Positions 1-11,299 of a stretch of 64,000 nucleotides of DNA are shown in pieces. The notes beneath the pieces are model-generated. The model saw nothing but the letters and a program-made list of their open reading frames with translations. It made no database searches and had not been told where the DNA came from. The position numbers and the translations under genes are program-made. This DNA is from Delphinapterus leucas (Eukaryota; Chordata; Mammalia; Artiodactyla; Monodontidae): positions 32,963,651 through 33,027,650 of the forward strand of contig NW_022098023.1 in the NCBI RefSeq assembly GCF_002288925.2. Direction: 5' to 3'. Every line of letters begins with the position of its first letter. Position 1 is the stretch's first letter.

Positions 1-412
1 CAAATTCATATCACCACCAAGTCCATCATTAGATAAGAAACAAGCAAATTCATGGGAAACACAGGGATGACAGAAAAAAGAACAAGGAAGAACTGCAAAG
101 ACCATCGTTTAAGGAAACAAAATTCCTATTAGTGGTGAAAAGATACTCTAGTAATTGTTCACCCTGGCCTCCCTGCTCAGCTGGGCGCCCAGCCATATGG
201 TACCTAGAACAGTGTGTCTAGGCCCCTTGCTTGATAATTGCTGTTTCCAACTGGTGTATATAGTCAGTTTCACAAACAGGACTTCCTGGGGAAATGCCAA
301 TGCCAAGACCCTGGATTTGTGTTGTTCATAATTGTTCCCCTTCTTAGAAGCACGCTACAGCAGATTTTCACAATCTTTTATTGGTTCTACTTCCCTCAAA
401 GATGCTCTAGAA

Positions 413-588
413 CCTAACTTCTCAAACTTTACTGGGCATACAAACCACCTGGTGATCTTGTGAAATGCTCGTTCTGGTTTAGCAGAATGGGTCAGTATTT
501 CTAACAAGGTCTGGGTGAGTGTGTATGACTAACCAGCTCCTGGGTGATGTTGACCCTGCTGGTCGGTGGACCGCGCTGGCATTTCAGG
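413..588 (-). repeat. MER5A: MER5A DNA-transposon relic (hAT-Charlie, non-autonomous)
   Basis: The stretch follows the MER5A consensus in reverse orientation: TTCTCAAACTTTACTGGGCA near the left end, a weak CCACCTGGTGATCTTGTGAAA block, then GTATTTCTAACAAG and the GATGTTGACCCTGCTGGTC block near the right end. Many substitutions fit a mammal-wide, long-dead element. It encodes nothing; the autonomous Charlie relative would have supplied transposase. Recognition is from memory of the consensus, so ends are approximate. Confidence 0.7.
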
Positions 589-599
589 GCTTGACTGGA

Positions 600-779
600 A
601 GTTCTTAAAGTGTGGGCCCCGTAGCAGCAGCATCAGAATTACCTGGTAGTTTGTTAGAAATACTGATTCTCCTCCTCTATCCTAGACCTACAGAATCAGG
701 AACTCTGGGGGCAGGTCTCCTGTGTTTTAAAAATTTCTTCCAGGTGATTCAGATGCATCCAGATGTTTGAGAACCAGTG
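600..779 (+). repeat. MER5A: MER5A DNA-transposon relic, forward copy
   Basis: Nearly full-length MER5A in plus orientation. It opens with TTCTTAAAGTGTGGGCCCC, continues through CAGCAGCATCAGAATTACCTG, CAGAATCAGGAACTCTGGGG and CCAGGTGATTCAGATGCATC, and closes with TTTGAGAACCAGTG. The length of about 180 bp is close to the known 189 bp. It lies only about a dozen bases from a minus-strand copy, so the two form an inverted pair. Confidence 0.85.
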
Positions 780-784
780 CTCTA

Positions 785-872
785 AAACAATGGTTTTGAA
801 CCACATCTGTATATTATAGTGAGCTGGAGCTTAAAATAATACCAAGGCTTGGGCCTTAGTCCAAGTTAGGAT
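785..872 (-). repeat. Partial MER5-like relic
   Basis: The segment AATGGTTTTGAACCAC followed by GAGCTGGAGCTTAAAAT and a GGCTTGGGCCTTAGTCC block resembles the first half of the MER5 family in reverse orientation. It is short and diverged, so family assignment within MER5 is uncertain. Confidence 0.4.
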
Positions 873-879
873 CATAAGG

Positions 880-1020
880 CAGCATTATTATTACTATTAT
901 TATCATCATCATCTCCATCGTACAAATGAGGGAAAGAAGGGGCGGTAAAGTGCTCATTCCGCCTTGCAGTTAATGAGTGGTGGGGCTTGGAATGAATTTA
1001 AGACTTGTCATCCCAGAGTT
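880..1020 (-). repeat. MIR: MIR SINE relic with a TTA/TCA triplet stretch
   Basis: Reverse-complement MIR: an ATTATTATTACTATTATTA / TCATCATCATC stretch (about 886-917) occupies the position of the ATTATTATCCCCATTTTACAGATGAGG block, followed by ACAAATGAGGGAAAGAAGG and a degraded tRNA-related part. The triplet run has probably expanded from the MIR internal sequence. Confidence 0.6.
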
Positions 1021-2044
1021 CTTGTCCTTTCAGCTCCCCTACTCTGGCTGCTGAGGGCATTTACAGGATGGAATCCAAAAGCAGAGACTGGTATCGTTTG
1101 TACTGTTCTGCCTACTGTCTGGACAGAAAAGCCCATCAATCTAGCTTCTTTCAAAAGAACTCTATTCTGTGAGGTCCTTTACATTGCTTGGCATTTCTCC
1201 CAATCAGTCACCAAGTATACACTTAATTTCTTTTTAAAAGCCGCCTGGTTTTGTTTTTTGTTCGTGCGTATGCCTTTTTGTTAAGTGGGTAAGGGATGTG
1301 TAATCTATCTCATGCATAATTTGTTTAAGACAAGTCATTAAAAATGCACTGAAGTTTAATATGCTGTATATGTTCCCGCTAGAGTTCTTTTCCCCATGTA
1401 AATGATTTTGAAAGTTTTAAAAATAGTTTTTAATGTTTTATTGTGTGCCATTGTTGCAATACCTCATTTTAAAGCTCTAAAATTAACATGTCTTTCCTAT
1501 CAATTTTATCTTCTATTTGCCTGTTATTGATTTTTTTTTTTACCCTCCGCGTGTCTAATGGAAGCAGAGCTAATGGGTCTTCGCTTTGTTTATTCCTTTG
1601 CTTAGGCAGCAGCATTGTTTTGATGTGGTCAGCATAGCTCTAGGAATAGGGCTTTGAGCTGCAGTAAAAGTTTACCAACACACTCCATTTTATTTGTGTA
1701 GATGCTAAAAGAATCCTCACTGTTGCCCCTCTTACCCTGTCACTGTTCCTTTTTGTTTCATTTAGTTGTGTTTTGGTGAGGCAGTCTCGTTTTCCTTCAA
1801 GGATATCCTTGTGAGTGATCATCACAAAAGATATATAACCTCCTAGAGTGACTAGGAAGATCAAACTAACTGCCACCAGAGAGTGGCTTCACCCTGATTC
1901 ATGAGGCAATCACGGCTTCTTACTAACCTGCTACCACCAGCACTGGCTCTTTAACCAGGGAGAATCCTTGAGGGGGGTGGAGTGGCAGGATGTTGATTGC
2001 CATATTCTATCTTCCAACCCACAAATAGTACAGAACAAGCGCAC
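1021..2044. other. Unannotated AT-rich stretch
   Basis: No repeat family, exon or RNA gene was recognised. A 106-codon plus-strand open frame at 964-1284 begins inside the MIR relic, has no recognisable domain, and is most simply a chance frame. Short T runs occur near 1531. Confidence 0.5.
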
Positions 2045-2180
2045 CTTTCATTTATTCCTTAATACATGTGATATGTATTTATTGAGCTTTCTTTTTGAGG
2101 GGTAGGGAACTGCCAAGTTCAAAAACGTGAACATTGTCCAAATCATCAGCAGAGGATTGTGTCTTTTGTCAAATTTCAAT
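2045..2180 (-). repeat. L2: L2 LINE 3'-end relic
   Basis: The segment TTTCATTTATTCCTTAATAC followed by GTATTTATTGAGC matches the reverse complement of the L2 3' terminus, which ends in the AATAAATGTTTGTTGAATGAATG motif. Only the terminal part is clear; the rest is strongly diverged. Confidence 0.45.
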
Positions 2181-3303
2181 TATCTGTGATAATAAGCATG
2201 AAATAAAGAATTAAGGAAAAGTAGATATGTAGAATAAAAGACAAAAAGAGTGGACCTTCCTCTGACAAATGAACTACATTATCATTTGTTATGGAGTTCA
2301 GCTATCTAGTCTAGTATGGATGAATTAAACCTTAAGATAATCACGAAATTTTACATATTCAATACTTTTTACCACTTTGCCCACCAGATCTTTTTACCAG
2401 ACACATTGGCAAAGCAGCAGATCAGGCCTCTGACGCAAATGTTAATGAGCAGTGGAACGCCCAAAGGCAGGAAGCAGGAGAGAAGAAAGGGGCCTTGATA
2501 AGCCACTAGTGGATAATCATTCTCTAGATAATTAAACGCTGATGCTACGCAAGGGATACAACTCAAAATACTGATAGGACAAAAAATATATCTTTTCACT
2601 TGTGGTATTCTCTTCTGAACTTTCCAGAAATTTCGCTTGTGACTTTCTCTTCTGAACGTTCCAGAAATTGTCAGTATGAGGCCCTTTTATCAAGTGCTTT
2701 GTGACTAACGAGCACCAGCGTCTAGCTGTTCTTACACGCCTGAGCCAGTAGGGGCGCCCGCGGCCCAGAGCAGGCGAGTGAACTTGGACTTCCATCTCTC
2801 TCCCTGATTTGTTGCACAGCTTTAAACAAGTCACCTTATCACCAGCCCTCCATTTTCTTATCTGTTTAGGCAGGATGATGTCGGCTGCTCACCCAACAAA
2901 TATATTTTAAAGATTAATGGAAGAGTGCTTGCGTAGTAACTTGGAATTCCTTGTGTCAAAGCGTTACACCCTTCCTGTTGTACCACTAAAATTAATAAAT
3001 ATTGAACATATATTTATGTAAACACAGAACACCACAAACCCAAAGGCTGTATTTTAAAAACCTAAGCATTTGGTTTCAATAGAAGTAAGGAACAGGGAAG
3101 GTTAAGCATAGCTTCTGGCCAGTCTTTCCCCTCAGAAGTCTATTGCTTGTGCAACGTATCTTGAGGATTTTTCCCAAAGAAGTTGATTAGACTTTTAAAA
3201 TGTTCCTTGTACTCCTTTTCCTCCATCCAACCCATCACCCTCGCTCCTGGCTGTTCAGAAATGAGAGGAGCTGCCTTTGCCCATCAACTGTTTTAGGTCT
3301 GTG
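2181..3303. other. Unannotated intergenic stretch
   Basis: No family recognised. It contains an imperfect local duplication: CTTCTGAACTTTCCAGAAATT (about 2612) recurs as CTTCTGAACGTTCCAGAAATT (about 2651), each beside a CTTGTGACT-like or TCTTTTCAC-like segment. The G+C-richer patch at 2720-2800 has several CpGs but no gene signature. Confidence 0.45.
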
Positions 3304-3419
3304 GGCAGCTACTCTTTTTTTTTTTTTTTAAACTAAGAACATTTAAGAAAATTGAGGTATAGTTGATTTACAATATTATAGTAGTTTCAGGTGTACAACA
3401 TAATGGCAGCTACTCTTTT
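3304..3419 (-). mobile_element. L1: Tiny 5'-truncated L1 insertion with a perfect 15-bp TSD
   Basis: A poly(T) run followed by the reverse complement of an L1 3' end (GAGGTATAGTTGATTTACAA, then AGTTTCAGGTGTACAACATA) occupies about 3319-3404. It is bracketed by a perfect 15-bp target-site duplication, GGCAGCTACTCTTTT, at 3304-3318 and 3405-3419. Only about 85 bp of L1 was copied, an extreme 5' truncation. The intact TSD shows the insertion ends are correct. Confidence 0.9.
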
Positions 3420-5854
3420 GTGTGATTTCCGTAATCAATGATGAGGGAGGACAGTGACCTTAATTTGGTTCCTGAAGATCTATAAGGAATTAAATACAGT
3501 AAATAAAAGGCTAAGAGAAATATTATTAAATGGTTGTGATCATGAATGACTAGTGTGTATTAAGGCTAAAAAATAATTTAACTCTGCTGGTGGCTTTTCA
3601 AAATTCTTTCAATATAAGATATATAACTACTCATCATATTACAAGTTAGGAAGTATATATGTGGGGACTACATAATGTTAGCCACATTACTGGGTGCTGG
3701 ATAAGATGCAAAATGGATAAAGGCATATCTTCAGAAGGAATATAGTCTCATTGAATAGATGAAACTACATGAAATTTAGAAAATTCTAAAATTAATGCAC
3801 TGATTTTTTTTTAGTAATTGAAATCTCAACTAAAAACCCTGGAAAAGGAGACTTAAAGTCAAAAGATATATAATGGGTAAATCTTGGCTAATTAATGCTT
3901 GCCTTCTCATACTTAAAGTATTTTTAAGCCAGATTTATGCCAAATGTTGTAACATTTGGCATAAATCTGGCTTAAATTTGTAATTTATGCCAAACCTCAC
4001 TAATTAGACATACATACTGAAAATCAGACCGTATTAGCACTAAGGTGCAGCTAGCACAGAAAGAGAATGGGACGTGTATTTAAAAGTTCTTCATAATTTG
4101 AAAGAGCCTTTTAGCTCAGGAAATGAGACTATAACATCTGGTTAAAGCTAAAAGAGAATTTTAATTGTTCAATCTGGACAATAGCCAAAACCCTGGAGTT
4201 AGCACACCTGGATAATATCCATATAATGTTTCTAGAGAAATATATTCCGGTACGGAAGCAAATAATGAAATTTTTAAAGATTAATGAGGGGAATGGAGAA
4301 ATTTTGGGAAACAAATCTATAGAATGATGTTGTATAATAATCACGTTTGAAGCTTTAGAAGACAAACCAGGTTATGCATAGAAAATAAGAAGCACCATGA
4401 AATTTGTGTTGTTGTTGTCGTTTTCTTTAAATGTCTTTAAAGTACTGTTTTTACAAACAGACTAAGGAGGTTTAATACTTCAGTTTTCTTCACATATGAC
4501 ATATAGTTGCCATTTAGTGAGGTAGATTTAGGTTTACCTTTCATTTCTATTTTGATAAATATTTCAATTCCCCTAAAATCCAGTGAGAGTGCATTAGGTC
4601 TGAGTGCGTCACAGTTAGTGAAGACAGAAGAGAAAAGAGGAAAAGAGGAAGAGCTTTAGATTAGAAGCAGGAAAAATGAAAATCCTTAGAAAATGTGTTT
4701 AGTAACCCTTTGGTACTCTTGTTGCTCAGCCAGCCCAAAAAGAAAAAAAAAATGGACAACATATTTAAAAATAAGTTACTGAGTGATTGAGTTAAAAATG
4801 ACAACTTTCACAGTACAATGACTTCACAAATGGATTTCATACTGTTGTATGGTATTAAGTGGTGCAACATTGCTAATGGTATGGAGACTATGTGTAGAAG
4901 TTGTTTTAAAACTTATTGATAAGACCGTCTCTGGTTCTGTTGCCTGATTCTCATCAGTATGTACAATGATCAGTTCAAACTGAATGCCTTGGCTTCAGAT
5001 TGGAAATTTGGGGACAGAACCAAAATTTTAGCATACACCTGTGAATTATAAAGGAAGACTGATACTAGGAACTGTAAACCAAACACCACAGTTGCTCCCA
5101 CTGAAATGATAATGTTAACTAAGAGAGGTGTGACACAGCCCTAATTATAGGCACTAACTTGCCCATTAGTATAGGATGCCCAAGCAGTAGAGTTATTGAT
5201 GCAGTACAGATTGGGTTTTAGAGAACTAGTACGAAACTTGAGATTTCTAAATATAAGTTAAAAGCAATGTCTTATGGGTCAGGTAATTCTAGGTACTAGA
5301 TATAATCAGTTCAAAAGTACTAGGCGTAATCAATTCAATCTCAACTAAAATATTGGAATAAATATAAAGAGGAAAATTACTAATCAACCTCTAGATAATA
5401 GCAGAATGATAAGCCATAAGCATTTAAAAAAGAATAAATAATGATAAGAAAATCTGATTACTTTTTTGACAGAATTCTGTGAGATTAAGTCAATGAAATT
5501 GCTATATTATACTTTGATTTTGGTTTTACAGATCATGAAATTATATTTGCAAATTTTATGCAAATTTACTAAGAGATTAATGTGGTCATGTTCTATAGAC
5601 TTAGGACAAAGAAAATCCTGATAACACCATTGGTGAAAAAATGTATAAAGAGATTCCAAGGTCATGAATGCTGTGTCTAGAAGAGCTGAATAGTTTCATT
5701 CTCTCTTTCTTTTTTTTTTTTCATTCTCTTTTTATAGCCACATTTCTCACCTTTTTTTGGATGCACAGATCCTGTAAATGCTTGTGGTTGGTCACAAGGA
5801 TGAGGCAGAGAAGACAGCACACCTACTGACAAAGGTTTATATGGTATCATTGTT
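3420..5854. other. AT-rich unique stretch containing a palindrome
   Basis: No repeat family or exon was recognised apart from the palindrome at 3923-3976, annotated separately. Open frames here are under 80 codons and unremarkable. Confidence 0.5.
3923..3976. repeat. Perfect palindrome, 26-bp arms and 2-nt spacer
   Basis: The left arm 3923-3948 (core GCCAGATTTATGCCAAATG) is the exact reverse complement of the right arm 3951-3976, separated only by GT. A further direct copy of ATTTATGCCAAA stands at 3983-3994, just outside the right arm. No TSD-flanked transposon ends are seen. The pattern suits a replication template-switch or foldback event rather than a transposon. Confidence 0.95.
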
Positions 5855-6400
5855 ATATCATTCATTCTTTTCAACGAGTAATTTTTTGAGCACTTACCAT
5901 ATTGCCCAGACACTGTTTGAAGTACATGGGCTATATCAGTGAACAAAACAAATGAAATCCTTTCCCTGGTGAAGTTTATGTTATGGTGGCTAGAGGCCAA
6001 AAATAAACAAGATAAATATGCAAATTATGTAGTGTGTTAGAAGGTGTTAGAAGGTGATCCATGCTATAGAAAAAAAAGTAGAAAAGTGTATTGGCTTTGT
6101 TGGGGAGGAGTGCAATTTTAAGTAGAGTGGTCATGGTATTTCCAATTGGGAAGAGGATCTTTGAACAAGGACTTGATGCCATGAGCGAATTAGCCACATG
6201 AGGGAGAAAAGTGTTCCAGGTAGGGGAACAGATAACACAGAGGACCTAAGGACAGAATGTGAATCTGGATGAGGCCAGAGAGTTAACAAGGGGCCCAATC
6301 ATGTTGCCTTTTTGGCCATTGTTAGCACATTAGCTTTTACTCTGAGTGATGGGGAGTCATTGGATAAATTTAAATAGAGGGGTGAAGTGATCTTACTTAT
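5855..6400 (-). repeat. L2: L2 LINE relic, about 0.55 kb
   Basis: Reverse-oriented L2: CATTCATTCTTTTCAACGAG, TTGAGCACTTACCATATTGC, then GTGAACAAAACAAATGAAAT, AAATAAACAAGATAAATATG, GTGTTCCAGGTAGGGGAACA, and GAGTCATTGGATAAATTTAA. These follow the order of the L2 3' kilobase on the opposite strand. All reading frames are broken. Confidence 0.8.
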
Positions 6401-6699
6401 TATTTGACTACATCACTTGGGCAACTGCTGAAAATAGACTCTAAGTGGAAAAAGATAGGAGCAGCATGACCTCTAGGAGGCTCTTATTCCTATATGGGGT
6501 TAACTTTATAGAATATAATTATTTTAGGAATCACAGTTTTGAATTGTATAGCCTAAATTCCATGAATACAAATATTTTTATATCAATATATATTTAAAAG
6601 GAAATTATTTCCAAGAGTCATCTAGTGAAACAATATTTGATCCTCCAAATTTCAAGACCATAAATCAAATACATAATTTAATTAGTGTAATGATTTATG

Positions 6700-6905
6700 T
6701 GTGCAATATTTTACAGCTTTCCATATTCCTTCACAAGGCAGGAACTTATTTAAACCATGTAAAGACCCTGTGAGGTTGGAGAGATGATTATCCTCATCTC
6801 ATCTAAGGTAAAGATACTTTATCAAACTAGTTAGTGGCAGGACCAGGATGGGAATCCAAGTGTTCTTACTCCAAGCCCAAAGCTCTTTCCACTCCATCAT
6901 TTTGC
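6700..6905 (-). repeat. MIR: MIR SINE relic
   Basis: Reverse-oriented MIR: CCCTGTGAGGTTGGAGAGAT, GATTATCCTCATCTCATCTA, TTAGTGGCAGGACCAGGATG, GGAATCCAAGTGTTCTTACT and CCAAAGCTCTTTCCACTCCA follow the known order of tail, core and tRNA-derived head. Confidence 0.8.
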
Positions 6906-7844
6906 TTCAGACAAGTCTGAAATTTGTTATAATAGGACATGACCTACATTAAAATTACTGTTAATGACTTTCAAATGAAGGAAATTTTCAGAAGGTATTA
7001 AATTGGAGGGGAAGAAGTAGTGTACAGGCAATTAATGAGAAAGAAATAATAAAAATCAATCCTGATAACTTTGGTACTTAATTTCCTGACCTCTTACTTT
7101 CACTTAAAAGTCATTTATTCAACTACTACTAAAAATTGGAGCTCACTCAAGGTCAAAATTATGGTGGTATGGCTACCAGCCAAAGCTAACTTTCTGTCAA
7201 AATTATCTTTAAAAGAGATTAGGCTGAAGGTGTCTTCTAGGTCAAATATAAAGGTATTGCAAAAACCTTGGGTCAAACACACCTCTTAAAAAATTAAATG
7301 ATTTGAGATTGTCAAAAATTAGTAAGATCTGTGGAACTCCATTTAAGAAGTTATACTACCATAGATCATGATGCTCACCAGGTTTTTAAGCTTTAAAACT
7401 TCTTCCAAATCAAGTTGAAAAACAGTCCAGTTGTTACTTTAAATTTCATTACAACAGCCGTCCTTTCCCTACCCTATTTGCATCTCAAAACCTCTGAGCA
7501 ACCCCTCCTGTACTTGCTGAACACAAGATATTTCATGATATATTATTTCAAACTCCTTAACAGTTTGACCTTGAGTAAAGGTTTGAACTTTGCCCTACAT
7601 CTCAGGGGTTCCACCACCGTCATGCAACACTGACCAGTCTTAGAGACCACATTTTCCAGGTTGACCAGTAGGCCCACTTGGATGGGTCCCACTGTGATTC
7701 CAGAGAATTCATTGTTTCTCCATGTTTCCTCTACTTGAGAAGGAAGAGCAGTGTGAGGAACAAAGTTAGAACAGCTGGGATACTAAAATAGCAGAGTCTC
7801 TCTGTAAATAAAATGGACTAATCAACCTAGATTGAGTGTAAAAT
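6906..7844. other. Unannotated AT-rich stretch
   Basis: No repeat family recognised. Two 72-codon plus-strand open frames (7071-7289 and 7415-7633) show no domain, no exon-intron pattern and no compositional bias; they look like chance frames. Confidence 0.45.
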
Positions 7845-8065
7845 AATTTTTATAGAGCTCCTGCAATCTGTCTGGCACTGGGTTGGATGCTTTCACATTT
7901 ATTATTTTGTTTATTTTCCTTCAATCCTGTGAGGGGAATGTAAAATATATTTATATTTTATTGATATATAAATTGAGTCTCAGAGAATTTAAGTAACTTC
8001 TCTATGAAAAAATATTCCCACTAAAGATTGTTTGACTCCAAATCTCACAGAGCAGATTTTTTTGC
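7845..8065 (-). repeat. MIR: MIR SINE relic
   Basis: Reverse-oriented MIR: GTCTGGCACTGGGTTGGATG, CAATCCTGTGAGGGGAATGT, AAATTGAGTCTCAGAGAATT, TAAGTAACTTCTCTATG, ending near a degraded GACTCCAAATC head. Confidence 0.75.
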
Positions 8066-9654
8066 CATACTGATGCAAAGTTAATCTAACCCCAGATCTT
8101 ATACATAATCCTCTGAGCCCCACTTGCTATTATATCTTTCACACTGAATAGAGATGTGAATGCCTTTGGGTGCCTGGAGATGCCATGTCCACACATATTG
8201 TAGTTATAGATTAAATTCATTCACTCATTGAGCAAATGTCTATTGGATTGAGGACAGCTCAGTCAATATAAATTGTGGTGAAAACTGAAGTTAATTAGCT
8301 GAGATAGATGTATATCCCAGAGCCAAGTGTTATTCAATGACACCTACTTTATACAAGTGTTCTTTGTACAAAACCCAAGACTCCACTTGCCATGAAGAGT
8401 GATGACATAGCTAAAAGTCAGAATCCAAGTTTGGAGAAACTCTTTTTTCAGTTTCTAGTTTGGTTAAATATAATTACTAAAATGCCATATTATTAAAACA
8501 GAAATAAAGCCATAAGAGAAAGTAAAAAGATTATGATATGCTTATCCAAGTAAAATATTGATGACTTCTGAAAGGAACGTTGACAGACTATAGGTAAAAT
8601 CTGATTAGAAAATTAATGTCAGATACATTAGCCAGAGATGATCTCTCCATACTGATTTAAATTACATCACTCAAAAGAAGGGCTCCTCCTAAGTGTCAGT
8701 GTTCTTTCAGCTATACCGACCTGGATTCAGAGCAATACCTGACATTTGGCTTTGTTCCCCTCCTCATTGCCCTGGGGAACCTATTTGTCTTTCCTTCCCT
8801 AAAGTCCAAAAGTTTTTTCCCTCAAGATCACTATACTTTCTTCAACTTAAAAAGGAAAAAACTTAATTTTTCCCCACTAATTAAAATCATATACCCTAAT
8901 ATGTGTCATTTACATTATTTTGGAAATACACTATCACTTCTTGACATCAGTCACTAAGATGTATCTAGCAGTCAGTAAGACTCTACCTTGTAGAAGTTAC
9001 ACAAAGTGAATTTACGGGAAATATTACAAGATAAAACCTTCCCAATTTCATTTTTCCCCTCTTTTACTTAATTTTGGGGGTTAATTTCATGAAGGAAAGA
9101 AATTACACTTGCCCACAAATTGTCAGATGGATGTAGCCTTTCTTAGGTTTGCATATTAAAATTTGAAAGCATAATGAGAAAAAAATTGAGATGGGACCAA
9201 ATGATCTTATGCCTCTCTCCCTCCCTTGTCTCCCCTTCCTCTGTTCTTTTTCTTCCTCTTCATCTCTCTCTGCTTTGTTCTATTTATTAACCTCCTACAT
9301 GAAAAAGGCAATAATGAGAATAGATAAGGTAGAATAAATAGGTGTGGCCCCCTAACACCACAATTTATAAAAGACATCAACACTGATAAATAGATATGTG
9401 GTGATACACATGGGTACCCAGCAATGGTCTGAAACAACTGTGTACTATTTCATGAGAAATACGCACTGCTCATGAGTCTAAATTGAGGTGTTTTAACTAA
9501 ATACAATCCAGTGTTTATCATTGTTATTTCCATTCATTTCCTTTGCATAACAAATTACATCCTTTGTTATTCAATTATTCAAACTATTCTGAGAATCAGT
9601 TTCTACATATGTGAAATATTGGCATTGGACAGGTGGTATCTAAAGTTTTTTTCA
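8066..9654. other. Mostly unannotated stretch with an L2 fragment and a pyrimidine tract
   Basis: A short L2-like piece lies at about 8215-8270 (TTCATTCACTCATTGAGC). A polypyrimidine tract occupies about 9207-9285. The minus-strand 76-codon open frame at 9207-9437 reads through that tract, giving a K/R/G-rich C-terminus that is compositional, not functional. Nothing else was recognised. Confidence 0.45.
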
Positions 9655-9851
9655 AGGACCTACTGTATAGCACAGGCAACTATACTAAATATTTTGTAAC
9701 AACCTATAAGGGAAAAGAATCTGAAAAATAATATATAGAATATATATATGTATACATATATGTATAACTGAATCACTTTGCTGTACACCTGAAACTAACA
9801 CAACATTGTAAATCAACTATACTTCAATTAAAAAAAATAAAGTTCTTTTCA
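9641..9851 (+). mobile_element. L1: 5'-truncated L1 3' end with near-perfect TSD
   Basis: L1 3'UTR in plus orientation (AAGGACCTACTGTATAGCAC, GGGAAAAGAATCTGAAAAAT, CTGAATCACTTTGCTGTACA, GTAAATCAACTATACTTC) with an A-rich tail spans about 9655-9837. The flanks TAAAGTTTTTTTCA (9641-9654) and TAAAGTTCTTTTCA (9838-9851) differ at one of 14 positions and are the TSD. A TATATA/TGTATA tract at 9728-9767 sits at the microsatellite-prone site inside this 3'UTR family. Confidence 0.9.
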
Positions 9852-11299
9852 GATCTAAAATACTGTGACAATGAAACATCTCATGAAACATCTGGTGTCC
9901 ATACATGCTGCTTTTTTTTGCACTATGCATCCATGTTTCTACTCTCATAAGAATTACCTTTACCCCCAAATCTTAGGGTATGTTTCAATTCCTGTTTCCT
10001 TGGGAATGACAAGGCATGGAATCTCCCAGCTTTAGGTCTTCCAAATTTCAGAGAAGATACACAGAATGCCCAATTCCTGGTCATATTTAATAATATAGAG
10101 CCTGAACTCTACTATTAGAGAATCACTGCCACATTTCTCCCCACTGAAGATCATTCACGGAGAGGTGGGAATTTGGCTTAAAAGATAGGGAAGCTTGATC
10201 TGATTTTAGCTCCAGGATGGTTTAGGGGCATCTTGCATTTACCCAGTGGGGAAATAGAACAAAGAAACAAGTTTACAACTGAGGAGGAGAAGGATGCCTC
10301 AAAAGAGATATAAGAGACAGAGTTTTATTTAGTTTTCCTTCTATACTATAATATGTTTGATAAATCCTTTAAACTTTTAAGCAAATAGCATATAATGTGG
10401 ATGATAAAAATCTAACCTTGCCTGTTTCAGCAAAGATTCAAGATACTTTACAAAGATTTCAGATTCAGCAAAACACAAAAGGCATTTCAATAAGCATTTT
10501 CTCTTAATTGTTAAGCACATGTACCCACAAAATTACATTTATTTTTTGATCATTTAGGCTAATTTATCAAAATTCACTAACGGGACAACTTTAAAATCTA
10601 AGAAGCCTGTGAGTTCATTTTCCCAATACAAATAAAATATTTTCACTTTGAAACTGGAACACGATATTTTCCCAAGAAATTAATTATACATTTGGAAGAT
10701 TCGGTAGAAAACGAACTATTGTTTTAATAAGGGTCCTGAAATTCACTGACATGTGAATGTTCCCATATTAGAGTACAGCTTACATTCATTAGGTGTGTGA
10801 CTGAATTTCCTGTTTAATTTTAGGTTAATGAAATAAATACTTTAATATAGCTCTCTATTTTTTTCTAATCCTGATATTTTATGAATGAACAGGGCAGCAA
10901 TCCAAGTTCTGGGCCTCTCACACAGGGTCAGAAGGCTGGAATTACTTAGCAGACTGTTCATCCCACTTTGAGGACAAAGGATGTTGCACAAAATATTTTG
11001 GTAATGACAGAAATACAATGAAGAAGTCTTGTAAGACAAAGCAGGATTTTCTCTGCTGAAGGGACAATTCACCGTAAAACCCAAGAGGAGGTTATCAAAT
11101 GGGTGCAGTGATCTCTTTTGGGGACTTGAGAATGAGTGGCCTCCCCAACTTATGAGGACAAAGTGAAATGACACCTTTGCAGTTTCCAACAGCTCAGAAG
11201 ATTCCACTCTGACATTTCATTTTACCTTGGCCAACAACTGCAATGAAAAATAGCCCAGACACATTATAGGATATGCCCTTATGCATGATATTTTGTATC
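9852..11299. other. Repeat-poor stretch, no gene seen
   Basis: No transposon relic recognised. The longest open frame is 121 codons on the minus strand (10842-11207). It starts with MESSELLETAKVSFHFVLIS and contains four cysteines near its middle, but I recognise no domain, and there is no splice context or upstream promoter evidence. It is kept as unassigned rather than called a gene. Confidence 0.4.

Noticed and set aside
10842..11207. 121-codon minus-strand open frame as a possible small gene
   Set aside because: No recognised domain, no splice or promoter evidence, and its length is not exceptional for a 64-kb sequence. Kept only as an unassigned frame.
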